From an uncultured Bacteroidales bacterium (GTDB lineage: Bacteria; Bacteroidota; Bacteroidia; Bacteroidales; P3): a stretch of 64,000 nucleotides of DNA. The position numbers were made by a program, and so were the translations under genes. The notes under the pieces were generated by a model. That model worked only from the letters and a program-made list of their open reading frames with translations. It had not been told where the DNA came from and searched no databases. Shown here one piece after another: positions 27,524 to 36,634 of the stretch; position 1 is the first letter of the stretch, and every line of letters starts with the position of its first letter. The DNA is taken from positions 1-64,000 of the forward strand of contig CAJOHZ010000021.1 of assembly GCA_905234695.1 (NCBI GenBank). The letters are read 5' to 3'.

Positions 27524-28429
27524 CTACTTCTTGTAGTGTGGGTGATAGGACTCGATAGTCTCGCGCAAATACTGGCGACTTAGATGAGTATATATCTCTG
27601 TGGTTGCCAAACACTCATGCCCAAGCATCTCTTGTACTGCTCGAAGGTCTGCCCCGTTCTGCACCAACTCTGTGGCGAAGGTGTGGCGGAGGCTGTGAGG
27701 CGATACATGTTTGTCCAGACCGGCCTTCTCTACCGCCTCTTTGATGAACTGGAATACTGCCACTCGGCTTAGGTGGTGGCCTCTGAGATTAAGAAACACG
27801 TATTTCTCTTCGCCCGGTTTAGGCTGTATCTGGCTGCGGAGAGTCAGGATATATTCCTCCAGCAGTCGCAGGGCCCTTGCATTGATGGGAACCCACCGTT
27901 CTTTATTGCCCTTTCCAAACACCTGAAGGAAGCCCTCGTCGGCGAAAATGTTCGAGAGTTTCATATTCACTAACTCACTTACTCTCAATCCGCAACCATA
28001 CAGCACTTCAACCATTACATAATTTCTTGCCGGCCCCGGCATACTGCGGTCGAAAGTAGACTGGATGGCCTCGATATCGCTATCGGTCAACACATCGGGC
28101 AAGTGCTTGGGGCGGGTGGGCATCTCCACCATCTCGGCCGGATTCTCTCGCACCGCATCCTCGACGACCATCATCCGGTAAAAGGTACGCATGGCCGAGA
28201 TAAGTCGACATTGGGTGGAAATCTCAATACCCGTATCCGCCAACTCTTTGAGCATCTCGCGGATAAGGCCGACATCCACCTGTTCGGGAGACACCCCATG
28301 CTCCTCGGCATAACGGCGCAGATGAGCCATGTCGCGCAGATACGACTGCACCGTGTTGTCGGCATAGTTGCGTTCCAGCCGCAAATAGGTCTCGAAATCG
28401 CGTAGTGTATGTTGCCAAGGAGATGTCAT
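27524..28429 (-). CDS. xerD: Tyrosine recombinase XerD
   Basis: XerC/D recombinases resolve chromosome dimers at dif during division. The 301-aa protein has the SAM-like N-terminal domain (LRDFETYLRLERNYADNTVQSYLRD). Its catalytic set is complete: Arg in GCGLRVSELVNM, Lys in GKGNKERWVP, His-Leu-Arg in HSLRHTFATELV, His in MLGHECLATTEIYTH, and the nucleophile Tyr in that same IYTH motif. XerD fits better than a mobile integrase by length and because the gene sits among housekeeping genes, 9 bp after mtgA. No att-like repeats flank it. Confidence 0.88.
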   Translation of the reverse strand: MTSPWQHTLRDFETYLRLERNYADNTVQSYLRDMAHLRRYAEEHGVSPEQVDVGLIREMLKELADTGIEISTQCRLISAMRTFYRMMVVEDAVRENPAEMVEMPTRPKHLPDVLTDSDIEAIQSTFDRSMPGPARNYVMVEVLYGCGLRVSELVNMKLSNIFADEGFLQVFGKGNKERWVPINARALRLLEEYILTLRSQIQPKPGEEKYVFLNLRGHHLSRVAVFQFIKEAVEKAGLDKHVSPHSLRHTFATELVQNGADLRAVQEMLGHECLATTEIYTHLSRQYLRETIESYHPHYKK

Positions 28430-28438
28430 CGGGTTCCG

Positions 28439-29275
28439 TCAGTCTTGTTTTGACATCCACAGCAGGAAGTCCAATAACGACTCGTCCGTCTGTTTCAGAT
28501 ATTTTGGATTCAGGTCTTTACGTCTTGCGTCAAGATTCACTTTCCCGTATGTGTCCATCCGCTGACGGATGGTGGAGGAGCGTTTCTTGAAATAGGGGCT
28601 CTGGTGGGCGGGGTTTCGTTTCAGCGGCGACGGAAGTGTTGCCGCCAACTGGGCAGCCTCAGCCTTGGTAAGTTTCGATGCTGGATGGTGGAAATAATGC
28701 TGGCTGGCGGCCTCACAGCCATAGATGCCATCGCCGAACTCCACAATGTTCAGATAGCATTCCATGATGCGTTTCTTGCCCCATATCAGCTCTATAAGGG
28801 TGGTGTAATAAGCCTCGGCGGCTTTGCGCCACATCGTACGATTATGCGGGAGAAAACAGTTCTTGGACGTCTGCATACTGATGGTGCTTCCCCCACGCAC
28901 CCGGCGGCCTCGTTTGTTGTCGCGATACGACTGCTTCAACTGCTTGACATCGAAGCCTCGATGATACATAAACAGGCCGTCTTCCGCCACTACCACCGCG
29001 TTGACCAGATGGGGCGACACCTCGTCAATCGACACATAGTCGCGCTCGAAACGCACGCTACGCTCCGAATCGGACACCTGCTGGAAGAACCGCTGCACCA
29101 TCAACGGGGTGAGCGGCGGATTGAACACCCCACAGAACAGCACTTGCACCACGGTGAACAGCCATACCGAAAGCACACTCACCCACAGCACTCGCCACAC
29201 CTTGCCCGGAAACGTGAGCTGCTGCCAGGAACGGCGCCCTTTTTTACCTTTCTTCCTCGGCTTTTTCTTCTTCAT
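28439..29275 (-). CDS. mtgA: Monofunctional peptidoglycan glycosyltransferase (MtgA)
   Basis: This GT51 enzyme polymerises lipid II into glycan strands at the periplasmic face of the inner membrane. The 278-aa protein has a very basic cytoplasmic tail (MKKKKPRKKGKKGRR) and one membrane anchor near residues 30-50. The GT51 core follows: NAVVVAEDGLFMYHRGFD (catalytic Glu), GRRVRGGSTISMQTSKNCFL, KKRIMECYLNIVEFGDGIYG, and KAEAAQLAATLPSPLKRNP. No transpeptidase domain is present. A TATCTTTG box lies 66 bp upstream. Confidence 0.93.
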   Translation of the reverse strand: MKKKKPRKKGKKGRRSWQQLTFPGKVWRVLWVSVLSVWLFTVVQVLFCGVFNPPLTPLMVQRFFQQVSDSERSVRFERDYVSIDEVSPHLVNAVVVAEDGLFMYHRGFDVKQLKQSYRDNKRGRRVRGGSTISMQTSKNCFLPHNRTMWRKAAEAYYTTLIELIWGKKRIMECYLNIVEFGDGIYGCEAASQHYFHHPASKLTKAEAAQLAATLPSPLKRNPAHQSPYFKKRSSTIRQRMDTYGKVNLDARRKDLNPKYLKQTDESLLDFLLWMSKQD

Positions 29276-29340
29276 GTAAACACCTTATTCTCATGTTATA
29301 CACTATCTTCAGACGGGGTTGCCCACCTCGTCTGGCGGTG

Positions 29341-29348
29341 CAAAGATA
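29341..29348 (-). promoter_or_regulatory. -7 box TATCTTTG for mtgA-xerD
   Basis: CAAAGATA on the plus strand reads TATCTTTG on minus, 66 bp upstream of the mtgA start. No clear TTTG -33 is seen. Confidence 0.55.
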
Positions 29349-29416
29349 CAACTTTTTTTGTTATCCGACAGCAGAGCAGCCGTTTTTAGAAGAAAGAAAA
29401 AAAGCCCCTTTTATTA

Positions 29417-29579
29417 GAAACTGTTTAAGATTAATCCAATGTTTTTCTTAACACATCAAAACGGCATCTTTCCCTCCTTTTCTCGGTCACAATGGACCCC
29501 CATTGCTCCCTCAAAAAAGAAGAAAAATCTGCTCGCCTTGCTGCATAACAAAATCCATCAATTAAATTTAAACAGTTTC
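29417..29579 (-). mobile_element. MITE copy 1 (163 bp) between mtgA and gapA
   Basis: The element begins GAAACTGTTTAA and ends TTTAAACAGTTTC, giving inverted termini of about 12-14 bp, and is flanked by TTA on both sides (29414-29416 and 29580-29582). Read on the minus strand it matches the two plus-strand copies at 49651 and 51281 closely. It holds both internal segments that those copies have lost separately, so it looks most complete. It has no coding capacity. The right end lies 22 bp upstream of the gapA -7 box. Confidence 0.85.
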
Positions 29580-29601
29580 TTAGAAATTAAAAAAAATTAC
29601 G

Positions 29602-29609
29602 TATCTTTG
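29602..29609 (+). promoter_or_regulatory. -7 box TATCTTTG for gapA
   Basis: TATCTTTG lies 68 bp upstream of gapA. The region where -33 should be is the edge of MITE copy 1 (TTTC at 29576-29579), so the insertion may have supplied or altered the upstream promoter element. Confidence 0.6.
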
Positions 29610-29629
29610 CATGTCGTCCCCCATTTTGA

Positions 29630-30685
<1,056 letters not shown>

Positions 30686-30713
30686 ATGGTTCTGTTTATA
30701 ATAATTATATTAC

Positions 30714-30749
30714 GGAGAGGGTGTCTCAAAAGGCACCCTCTCTCTTTTT
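30714..30749 (+). terminator. Rho-independent-type terminator after gapA
   Basis: GAGAGGGTG and CACCCTCTC form a stem around a short loop, followed by TCTTTTTC. The gene stop lies 29 bp upstream. Confidence 0.85.
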
Positions 30750-30771
30750 CTCAAGAATGTTTTTTCATGCT

Positions 30772-30805
30772 TTTGTGCTTTATCGAGAAATTATGTGTAT
30801 CTTTG
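30772..30805 (+). promoter_or_regulatory. Promoter of the ParDE-like pair
   Basis: TTTG at 30772-30775 and TATCTTTG at 30798-30805 are 22 bp apart, slightly long for the Bacteroidota consensus. The antitoxin start is 22 bp downstream, leaving a very short leader. Confidence 0.6.
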
Positions 30806-30827
30806 TAACTTGATAAAGCATCCGATT

Positions 30828-31103
30828 ATGTGTACAGTAACCATCAATATTGATGAAAGCCAGATACGTAAGGCCAACCCATCGTTAACCAGCAAGGATG
30901 ATATCACCCGTTGGGTCCAACATTTGCTGGATACTTGTATCGCCGACTTGTCCGCCGACAGAAGGGAGAAATTGGAGCCATACACAATTGAGGAACTTCA
31001 CGCAAGAATCGACAAGGCGGAGCATGATGCTCTCGAAGGCCGGTACAGACCCCACGAAGAAGTGTTTGCCAAATACCATCAAACGATACTTGAGACGGTA
31101 TGA
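30828..31103 (+). CDS. Putative type II antitoxin (ParD/RelB-like)
   Basis: I choose the ATG at 30828 (MCTVTINIDESQIRKANPSL), giving 91 aa; the longer ORF begins upstream, within the promoter. The N-terminal strand followed by two helices (ITRWVQHLLDTCIADL) resembles a ribbon-helix-helix dimerisation and DNA-binding unit. The C-terminal half is acidic and helical (EELHARIDKAEHDALEGRY), as in antitoxin tails that wrap the toxin. It overlaps the downstream ParE-like toxin by 4 bp. Autoregulation by binding the short promoter region is likely for the family but not shown here. Confidence 0.7.
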   Translation: MCTVTINIDESQIRKANPSLTSKDDITRWVQHLLDTCIADLSADRREKLEPYTIEELHARIDKAEHDALEGRYRPHEEVFAKYHQTILETV

Positions 31104-31411
31104 AGGTAATATGGTTAGAACAAGCCGACAGAGCCTTGCACCTAACAGCTGATTACATCGCCGTTGAATATGGACAGCAGTCGATGAAAAAATTTATGTG
31201 TAAGATTGACGAAGTGGGAATCCTGTTGAAGGACAATCCATACCTAGGACCCGAAGAGCCCCTGCTGACTGGACGAACTTCCGTCTACCGCAGCGTGGTG
31301 GTCGCCAAGGTAAATAAGATAGTCTATCGCATCGTGAACGACACTATTGAGATTGCCGATTTCTGGGATGTGCGCCGCGAACCTCAGTCGTTGGCCGGGC
31401 AAGTGAGGTAG
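31100..31411 (+). CDS. ParE/RelE-superfamily toxin
   Basis: The 103-aa protein fits the ParE/RelE fold: VIWLEQADRALHLTADYIAVEYG (N-terminal strand and helices) and LTGRTSVYRSVVVAKVNKIVYRIVNDTIEIADFWDVRREPQSL (the C-terminal beta-sheet with the family's typical IVYRI...I..FWD.RR.P pattern). ParE members poison gyrase and RelE members cut mRNA on ribosomes; the sequence alone does not decide which. Its ATG overlaps the antitoxin stop (ATGA), the standard order and coupling. It appears intact. Confidence 0.8.
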   Translation: MKVIWLEQADRALHLTADYIAVEYGQQSMKKFMCKIDEVGILLKDNPYLGPEEPLLTGRTSVYRSVVVAKVNKIVYRIVNDTIEIADFWDVRREPQSLAGQVR

Positions 31412-31429
31412 TGAAAAACGACTTTTTTC

Positions 31430-31458
31430 TTGCAATCCAGGAAAAAGTTGTATTTTTG
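31430..31458 (+). promoter_or_regulatory. Promoter of the que operon
   Basis: TTG at 31430-31432 and TATTTTTG at 31451-31458 are spaced 18 bp. The transcript would start just before the preQ1 riboswitch at 31477. Confidence 0.65.
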
Positions 31459-31476
31459 CAAATTGAAAACACACAC

Positions 31477-31512
31477 AGGGGTCTCTTGATAACCCCCTTT
31501 AACAAAACAAGA
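31477..31512 (+). ncRNA. preQ1-I riboswitch (translational type) controlling queC
   Basis: The short leader AGGGGTCTCTTGATAACCCC followed by CTTTAACAAAACAAG closely matches the class I preQ1 aptamer of Thermoanaerobacter tengcongensis (GGGTC...TAACCCC...TTAACAAAACAAG). P1 is formed by GGGG and CCCC. The A-rich TTAACAAAACAAG tail can dock into its minor groove and the loop to make the H-type pseudoknot. The tail ends 4 nt before the queC ATG at 31516, so preQ1 binding should hide the initiation region and shut off synthesis when preQ1 is plentiful. Confidence 0.9.
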
Positions 31513-31515
31513 ACA

Positions 31516-32187
31516 ATGGCAGAAAACACAGCACTGACAAGGGATTCGGTGATTATCTATTCTGGTGGGCTCGACTCCACTACCCTTCTCTATGAAGAGC
31601 AAAAACGGATTGCCTTGGCTGTCACTTTTGACTATGGCAGCAACCATGCCGCACATGAGATTGCCTGTGCTCAATTGCACTGCGAACGACTGGGCATCGA
31701 GCATCTGGTCATCGACCTGTCCTTCATGAAACATTATTTCAACTCATCGCTCCTCAGCGGCGCCGAGGCCGTTCCCGACGGCCACTATGACGACGAGAAC
31801 ATGAAGAGCACCGTGGTGCCGTTCCGCAACGGCATCATGCTGTCGGTGGCCTGCGGATTCGCCGAAAGCCGAGGCCTCAAGCGCGTGCTGATAGCCAACC
31901 ACAGCGGCGACCACGCCATCTATCCCGACTGCCGCCCCGCGTTTGTCGCCGCCATGAACAACGCCATGCGCGAGGGCACCTATGCCGACGTCACCCTCGC
32001 CGCCCCCTACACCAACCTCTCCAAAGCCGAAATTGTACGCCGCGGCACACAGATGGGCATAGACTATGGCCAGACCTATTCGTGCTACAAAGGCGGCCAA
32101 TACCACTGCGGCACCTGCGGCACCTGCTCCGAACGCAAGGAAGCCTTCCTCGAGGCCGGCCTGCCAGACCCGACAACGTATGTGTGA
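31516..32187 (+). CDS. queC: 7-cyano-7-deazaguanine synthase QueC
   Basis: QueC turns 7-carboxy-7-deazaguanine into preQ0 with ATP and ammonia, in queuosine tRNA synthesis. The start is the ATG at 31516, directly after the riboswitch, giving 223 aa; the ORF-track start at 31411 would translate the promoter and aptamer. The PP-loop motif is IIYSGGLDSTTLL at residues 13-25. The C-terminal zinc-binding cysteines appear in SCYKGGQYHCGTCGTCSERKEAF. FDYGSNHAAHEI and VPFRNGIMLSVA are also family-like. It is the first of four que genes. Confidence 0.96.
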   Translation: MAENTALTRDSVIIYSGGLDSTTLLYEEQKRIALAVTFDYGSNHAAHEIACAQLHCERLGIEHLVIDLSFMKHYFNSSLLSGAEAVPDGHYDDENMKSTVVPFRNGIMLSVACGFAESRGLKRVLIANHSGDHAIYPDCRPAFVAAMNNAMREGTYADVTLAAPYTNLSKAEIVRRGTQMGIDYGQTYSCYKGGQYHCGTCGTCSERKEAFLEAGLPDPTTYV

Positions 32188-32234
32188 TTACCCCCATTAT
32201 CAGCGGAAATCCATGTAAAAACAACAAACGAGAA

Positions 32235-32570
32235 ATGTACTACGTAACCAAACATATAGAAGTCTCCGGCGCCCACCGCCTCGATCTCGATTACCCCAGC
32301 AAATGCACCCAACTGCACGGCCACAACTGGCAGATTACCATCCACTGCAAGGCCCGCGAACTTGACCACAACGGCATGGTCATCGACTTTTCCAGGATTA
32401 AGAGCCAGATTGTGGATAAACTCGACCATCAGGTCATCAACGACGTCATCGGCTGCAACCCCACTGCAGAAAACATCGCCCGCTGGTGCCAGCAGCAGGT
32501 GCCTTGCTGCTACCGTGTCGACGTGCAGGAGACCGCAGGCAACACCGCCACATACGAAATCGACGAATAA
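32235..32570 (+). CDS. queD: 6-carboxy-5,6,7,8-tetrahydropterin synthase QueD
   Basis: QueD converts dihydroneopterin triphosphate into 6-carboxytetrahydropterin, the first committed queuosine step. The start is the ATG at 32235 (MYYVTKHIEVSGAHRLDLDY), giving 111 aa, the usual size. Zinc ligands are His14 in GAHRL and the two histidines of QLHGHNW. The catalytic Cys is in PSKCTQLHG and the C-terminal VQETAGNTATYE carries the substrate-binding Glu. It ends in TAATG with the queE start, so the two are coupled. Confidence 0.95.
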   Translation: MYYVTKHIEVSGAHRLDLDYPSKCTQLHGHNWQITIHCKARELDHNGMVIDFSRIKSQIVDKLDHQVINDVIGCNPTAENIARWCQQQVPCCYRVDVQETAGNTATYEIDE

Positions 32571-33151
32571 TGCGCATCAACGAGATATTCTACTCTCTCC
32601 AAGGCGAAGGCTACCACAGCGGTAGCCCCGCCGTTTTCATCCGTTTCAGCGGCTGCAACCTGCAATGTCCCTTTTGCGACACACAGCACGAGGCCGGCAT
32701 CGAGATGGATGAAACGGAGATAGTGGAGTCCGTAAAGCAATACCCTGCACCCCTCGTGGTCGTCACTGGCGGCGAGCCCTCGCTGCAGCTTACCGCCACG
32801 CTTGTCGACGCCCTACATGCCGCAGGACGCACCGTGGCCGTGGAAACCAACGGCACACGCCCTTTGCCCCACAACGTCGACTGGGTGACACTCTCGCCCA
32901 AAGACCTCTTCCTCGGTACCGAGGCAAAGCCTGTCCTTGACCACGCCGATGAACTGAAGGTGCTGTACGACGGCCACCACGAGCCGCATTCCTACAACCA
33001 CATCACCGTGAAGCAGCGTTTCCTGCAACCCTGCGACACCGGCGACACCGCCCGCAACACACAAATCACTGCCGCCACGGTGGAATACATCAAACGCCAC
33101 CCCGAATGGCGTCTTTCCTTACAGATTCACAAAACAATACACATACGATGA
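32570..33151 (+). CDS. queE: 7-carboxy-7-deazaguanine synthase QueE (radical SAM)
   Basis: QueE is the radical-SAM enzyme that contracts carboxytetrahydropterin to 7-carboxy-7-deazaguanine. I start at the ATG at 32570, which overlaps the queD stop by one base, giving 193 aa. The cluster motif is [16 protein letters not shown] (CX3CX2C), followed by [14 protein letters not shown] (the GGEP SAM motif) and [10 protein letters not shown]. The N-terminal [12 protein letters not shown] is characteristic. The ORF-track start at 32486 reads through queD in another frame and is not used. It overlaps queF by 4 bp. Confidence 0.95.
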   Translation: MRINEIFYSLQGEGYHSGSPAVFIRFSGCNLQCPFCDTQHEAGIEMDETEIVESVKQYPAPLVVVTGGEPSLQLTATLVDALHAAGRTVAVETNGTRPLPHNVDWVTLSPKDLFLGTEAKPVLDHADELKVLYDGHHEPHSYNHITVKQRFLQPCDTGDTARNTQITAATVEYIKRHPEWRLSLQIHKTIHIR

Positions 33152-33606
33152 ACAGAGAGAACGAACACCTGCAAGCCCTCGGCCATCCTACCGGATACCG
33201 CACCGACTACGACCCCACGGTGCTGGAGACTTTCGAAAACCAGCATCCCGACCACGACTACTGGGTGCAATTCAACTGCCCCGAGTTCACCTCCCTCTGC
33301 CCTATTACCGGCCAACCCGACTTCGCGGAAATCCGCATCCTCTATATCCCCGACCAGCGGATGGTGGAGAGCAAGAGTCTGAAACTCTACCTCTTCTCTT
33401 TCCGCAACCATGGCGATTTCCACGAGGACTGCGTGAACATCATCATGAAAGACCTGATTCGTCTCATGGACCCGCGCTATATAGAGGTCACGGGCCTTTT
33501 CGTGCCCCGCGGAGGCATCAGCATCCACCCCTATGCCAACTATGGCCGTCCCGGCACGAAGTATGAGGAAATGGCCGAGTACCGTCTCAAGAACTACAAA
33601 CTGTAA
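33148..33606 (+). CDS. queF: NADPH-dependent 7-cyano-7-deazaguanine reductase QueF
   Basis: QueF reduces the nitrile of preQ0 to the amine of preQ1, the ligand of the riboswitch ahead of this operon. The ATG at 33148 overlaps the queE stop, giving 152 aa (unimodular, YkvM-like type). The active-site Cys is in [17 protein letters not shown], and [21 protein letters not shown] is the family's QueF motif. [16 protein letters not shown] is also typical. With queC, queD and queE this completes GTP-derived pterin to preQ1, except that folE is not in the window. Confidence 0.96.
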   Translation: MNRENEHLQALGHPTGYRTDYDPTVLETFENQHPDHDYWVQFNCPEFTSLCPITGQPDFAEIRILYIPDQRMVESKSLKLYLFSFRNHGDFHEDCVNIIMKDLIRLMDPRYIEVTGLFVPRGGISIHPYANYGRPGTKYEEMAEYRLKNYKL

Positions 33607-33659
33607 TCCATCGCCCCTGCCCTGCAGAGGCCTATATATAACCACCAACAAACAAGCAA

Positions 33660-34409
33660 ATGAAAATTCTAGAGAACAAAGTAGCCATCGTCACCGGCGC
33701 CACCCGCGGCATCGGAAAAGCTATCGCCATACGTTTCGCCCAGGAGGGCTGTGACATTGCCTTCTGCGGCCGCAGCCGCAACGAGAAGATGATTGCCGTG
33801 GAGCAGGAACTCCTCGCCCTCGGGGTCAAAGCCAAAGGCTATGTTGTCGACGTAGCCGATTTCACCGCCGCGGCGGCATTCGTGGCCGAAGCGATGAACG
33901 ACTTCGGCCATCTGGACATCCTGGTCAACAACGCCGGTATCACCGCCGACGCAGCCCTCAAACGCATGACCGAGGAGCAGTGGGACAACGTCATCCAGGT
34001 GAACCTCAAATCGGTGTTCTGCATGACCAAGGCCGTGCAACCCATCCTATGGCGGCAAGGCAGCGGCAGCATCGTGAACATCAGTTCCGTCGTAGGCATC
34101 GCCGGCAACTACAACCAAGCCAACTATGCCGCCTCCAAGGCCGGCATCATCGGCTTCACCAAAGCCGCCGCCAAAGAGTTCGGCGCCCGCAACATCCGCG
34201 TCAACGTGGTGGCTCCGGGATTCATTGTCACCGAGATGACCGGCGAGATACCCGAACAACTGAAGGAAATCTGGCAGTCGCGCATTCCGTTGCACCGCTC
34301 GGGCACCCCGCAGGAGGTGGCCAACGCCTGCCTTTTCTTCGCCTCTGATATGAGCACCTACAGCACCGGCGCCGTACTCCCCGTGTGCGGAGGCATGGAA
34401 GACGCCTAA
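33660..34409 (+). CDS. fabG: 3-oxoacyl-ACP reductase (FabG), SDR family
   Basis: FabG reduces 3-ketoacyl-ACP with NADPH in fatty-acid elongation. The 249-aa protein has TGATRGIGKAIAIRF (cofactor loop) at the N-terminus, LVNNAGITADAALKRM, NISSVVGIAGNYNQANYAASKAG (catalytic Ser, Tyr and Lys), and NVVAPGFIVTEMT. All match housekeeping FabG well. It starts 53 bp after queF and may be read through from the que promoter, but the gap leaves room for its own start. The next gene follows after 12 bp. Confidence 0.92.
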   Translation: MKILENKVAIVTGATRGIGKAIAIRFAQEGCDIAFCGRSRNEKMIAVEQELLALGVKAKGYVVDVADFTAAAAFVAEAMNDFGHLDILVNNAGITADAALKRMTEEQWDNVIQVNLKSVFCMTKAVQPILWRQGSGSIVNISSVVGIAGNYNQANYAASKAGIIGFTKAAAKEFGARNIRVNVVAPGFIVTEMTGEIPEQLKEIWQSRIPLHRSGTPQEVANACLFFASDMSTYSTGAVLPVCGGMEDA

Positions 34410-34421
34410 ACACCCTTGCGC

Positions 34422-35303
34422 ATGAAACGACATCTCTGGACATGGGCGGTGCTGATATGGGCTTTCGCCGCCTGCAGCCATCCCGCCGACACGCCCTCTT
34501 CCGCCACCCACTACACCTACACCGACGACTATGGGCGCACCGTGGAGGTACCCTCCGCGCCACAACGCATCGTCTCCACCTCGCCAGCAGTCACCGACAT
34601 CATCTTCGCCCTCGGGGGCGAAAGCCTGCTTGTGGGGCGCACCGATTTCTGCACCCACCCCGCCGAAGCGCTCCGCATCGAGAGCATCGGCGGCATCAGC
34701 AACCTCAATGTCGAGAAAATCCTCTCACTCGAGCCCGACCTCGTCATCAGCGGCTCGATGATACCGAAGAAAAGCACTGCCCAGATGGAGAAGATGGGCG
34801 TACCCACGGTGCATGTCATCGAGAAACACCGCTTCGACGACCTCTACCAGAACATCAGCCTCATCGGCGGCCTCATCGGCCGTACCGCCCAAGCCGACAG
34901 CCTCAACCGCACGCTACAGCAGCAGATGGAGGGACTTGTGGCGGAGGAAATCTCCCCTGTCCCGACCGTCTATTACGTGGTAGGATTCGGAGCCGCAGGC
35001 AACTTCACCGCCGGCGGCGACTCGTTCATCAACGATATCATCCGCATGGCCGGCGGCCGCAACGTGGCCGAAGACATCAAAGGATGGAGCTACAGCCTTG
35101 AGGCCCTGCTCAACGCCGACCCGGACTTTATCGTTATCCGCAAGGAGGACAAAGAGGCTTTCTGCCGCACCCAGCCCTATAACAAACTGACGGCAGTCAA
35201 AGAGGGACGTGTCATCCCTATCGAAAGTGGATTGATTGACCTACAGGTTCCCCGCAATATCGAGGCGGTACAGCTACTGCACTCAGCCTTCAGCCGTCGC
35301 TAG
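34422..35303 (+). CDS. ABC transporter substrate-binding lipoprotein (BtuF/FecB-like)
   Basis: A periplasmic binding protein of the cobalamin/iron-siderophore type. I use the ATG at 34422 rather than the TTG at 34416, giving 293 aa. The lipobox is FAACS near residue 19. Then come YTYTDDYGRTVEVPSAPQRIV, SPAVTDIIFALGG, TDFCTHPAEAL, ISNLNVEKILSLEPDLV (all family-like), and a C-terminal lobe with GGDSFINDIIRMAGGRNVA. Ligand is unknown; B12, haem or a siderophore are possible. The permease and ATPase are not adjacent. Its TAG stop shares the palindrome CTAG with the convergent S41 protease. Confidence 0.85.
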   Translation: MKRHLWTWAVLIWAFAACSHPADTPSSATHYTYTDDYGRTVEVPSAPQRIVSTSPAVTDIIFALGGESLLVGRTDFCTHPAEALRIESIGGISNLNVEKILSLEPDLVISGSMIPKKSTAQMEKMGVPTVHVIEKHRFDDLYQNISLIGGLIGRTAQADSLNRTLQQQMEGLVAEEISPVPTVYYVVGFGAAGNFTAGGDSFINDIIRMAGGRNVAEDIKGWSYSLEALLNADPDFIVIRKEDKEAFCRTQPYNKLTAVKEGRVIPIESGLIDLQVPRNIEAVQLLHSAFSRR

Positions 35304-36613
35304 CGGCCCGTGCGCAAAAACTGCAACGCCCGTTCCATCTGGGTATCCACACCGTTGCGAAGTTTCACCTCGTCATACGGCACCTCGATGTCGGGTTCTA
35401 TGCCGTGCCCTTCCAGACTGACATGGTCCTTGTCGACAAACTGGAAAGTACTCGTGTACACATAGAAAGCAAATGTCTTGGTAGCATAGGTGGCCCCATA
35501 CTGCCAATAGTCGTAATCGCCGAAACAGCCGTTGTAAAAGACATCGTGCATGCTGTCGGAATTGGGCCATAACGCCCCCATGCCGCCCCAAGTGCGTTCG
35601 CCAATCACCGTGCCGTTGGGCAAGTTCTTCACCACCAGCGTAGCCAGTTCGGCACAACTCACCGAATTCATATCCGCCAACAGCACTATGGGTTTCTGTT
35701 TGCTCAGATGCTTATCCGGCATCTTGACGTAATACTGCGTCCAAGCACTCAAATCAAGCCGTCCCAGCCCCTCTTTCACCCGTGTGTAGCCCACATGGGT
35801 GTTTCCCTGGGTCAGCGAGCCGATGATGGGCATAAGGTCGCTCACATCGCCACCCCCGTTGCCACGCACGTCGATAATCAGGCTTTCCACCTCGTCGCGG
35901 TTGGCCCAGCCTCGCGTGCCGCTGACGCCCTCATAGTAACGCTCGCCATAGAAACTGACAACGGGCATCTGCGCCGACACCTGGTCGGAAGGCTGCATAT
36001 ATCCCAGACAGGAGACCATCTCGTTGAAATAGAAATTCGTGAAACGGAAGTACGCGATATACTTGCCCACTTCCTTCCCGGGCAACAAACAGAAGTAGGA
36101 ACCGGGAATATTGGAATTGTTGATGCTCGCGGGCTCGAAGCCATAGTAGTTCTCTATACCGGGTTGCAGCTTCAAGGCCTTCAGCTGCTTGCTGCGGTCG
36201 GTCCAATGGTAGCCCTGACGCGCGTAGACCTCGCTACTGCCCGGACTCACCCACGCCTCGATACGGTCTTTTGAGGAATAGAAACGTCCGGTGAGGTGAT
36301 GGTCCAAAATACCTGAGAACAGGCCATCCCAGGCGGCCTGGTACTCCGACTGTGTCACCGGTTTGGACGACGGACGGCTGTCGAACGCCGCAAAAACATC
36401 GTGGTACTTGTCGTAACGGGCATCCCAGTCCACCGTGTCCTCGCTCCAGAACATATACGACTGGTTCATCCCCTGCCACACCGCATCGAACTGGGCAAGG
36501 TAGGTCTGGCTCTTCATGCCGTTGGGATTGCTGAAATCCTCCGATTCCTTTCTGCAGCCAACCATGCACAGCAGCGGCAGCAGCGCAAGCACTAATGTAA
36601 CTCTCTTTCTCAT
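35300..36613 (-). CDS. S41-family protease, lipoprotein (C-terminal processing peptidase-like)
   Basis: The 437-aa protein has a signal peptide with lipobox LLCMVGCRK, so it is anchored in a membrane. The S41 core is recognised by SLIIDVRGNGGGDVSDLMPII near residue 240, the catalytic-Ser region LLADMNSVSCAELATLVVKNL, and GTVIGERTWGGMGALWP. Residues 35-220 include a long N-terminal domain with W-rich helices (WQGMNQSYMFWSEDTVDWDARYDKY), typical of tricorn-like S41 proteins in Bacteroidota. No clear PDZ domain is visible. Its stop codon overlaps that of the convergent BtuF-like gene. Confidence 0.85.
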   Translation of the reverse strand: MRKRVTLVLALLPLLCMVGCRKESEDFSNPNGMKSQTYLAQFDAVWQGMNQSYMFWSEDTVDWDARYDKYHDVFAAFDSRPSSKPVTQSEYQAAWDGLFSGILDHHLTGRFYSSKDRIEAWVSPGSSEVYARQGYHWTDRSKQLKALKLQPGIENYYGFEPASINNSNIPGSYFCLLPGKEVGKYIAYFRFTNFYFNEMVSCLGYMQPSDQVSAQMPVVSFYGERYYEGVSGTRGWANRDEVESLIIDVRGNGGGDVSDLMPIIGSLTQGNTHVGYTRVKEGLGRLDLSAWTQYYVKMPDKHLSKQKPIVLLADMNSVSCAELATLVVKNLPNGTVIGERTWGGMGALWPNSDSMHDVFYNGCFGDYDYWQYGATYATKTFAFYVYTSTFQFVDKDHVSLEGHGIEPDIEVPYDEVKLRNGVDTQMERALQFLRTGR

Positions 36614-36634
36614 AGCAAATAGTTAAAGGACAAC

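Noticed and set aside
27524-28429. XerD as integrase of an integrative element
   Set aside because: It sits in a housekeeping context with mtgA and has no att-like repeats or cargo genes.
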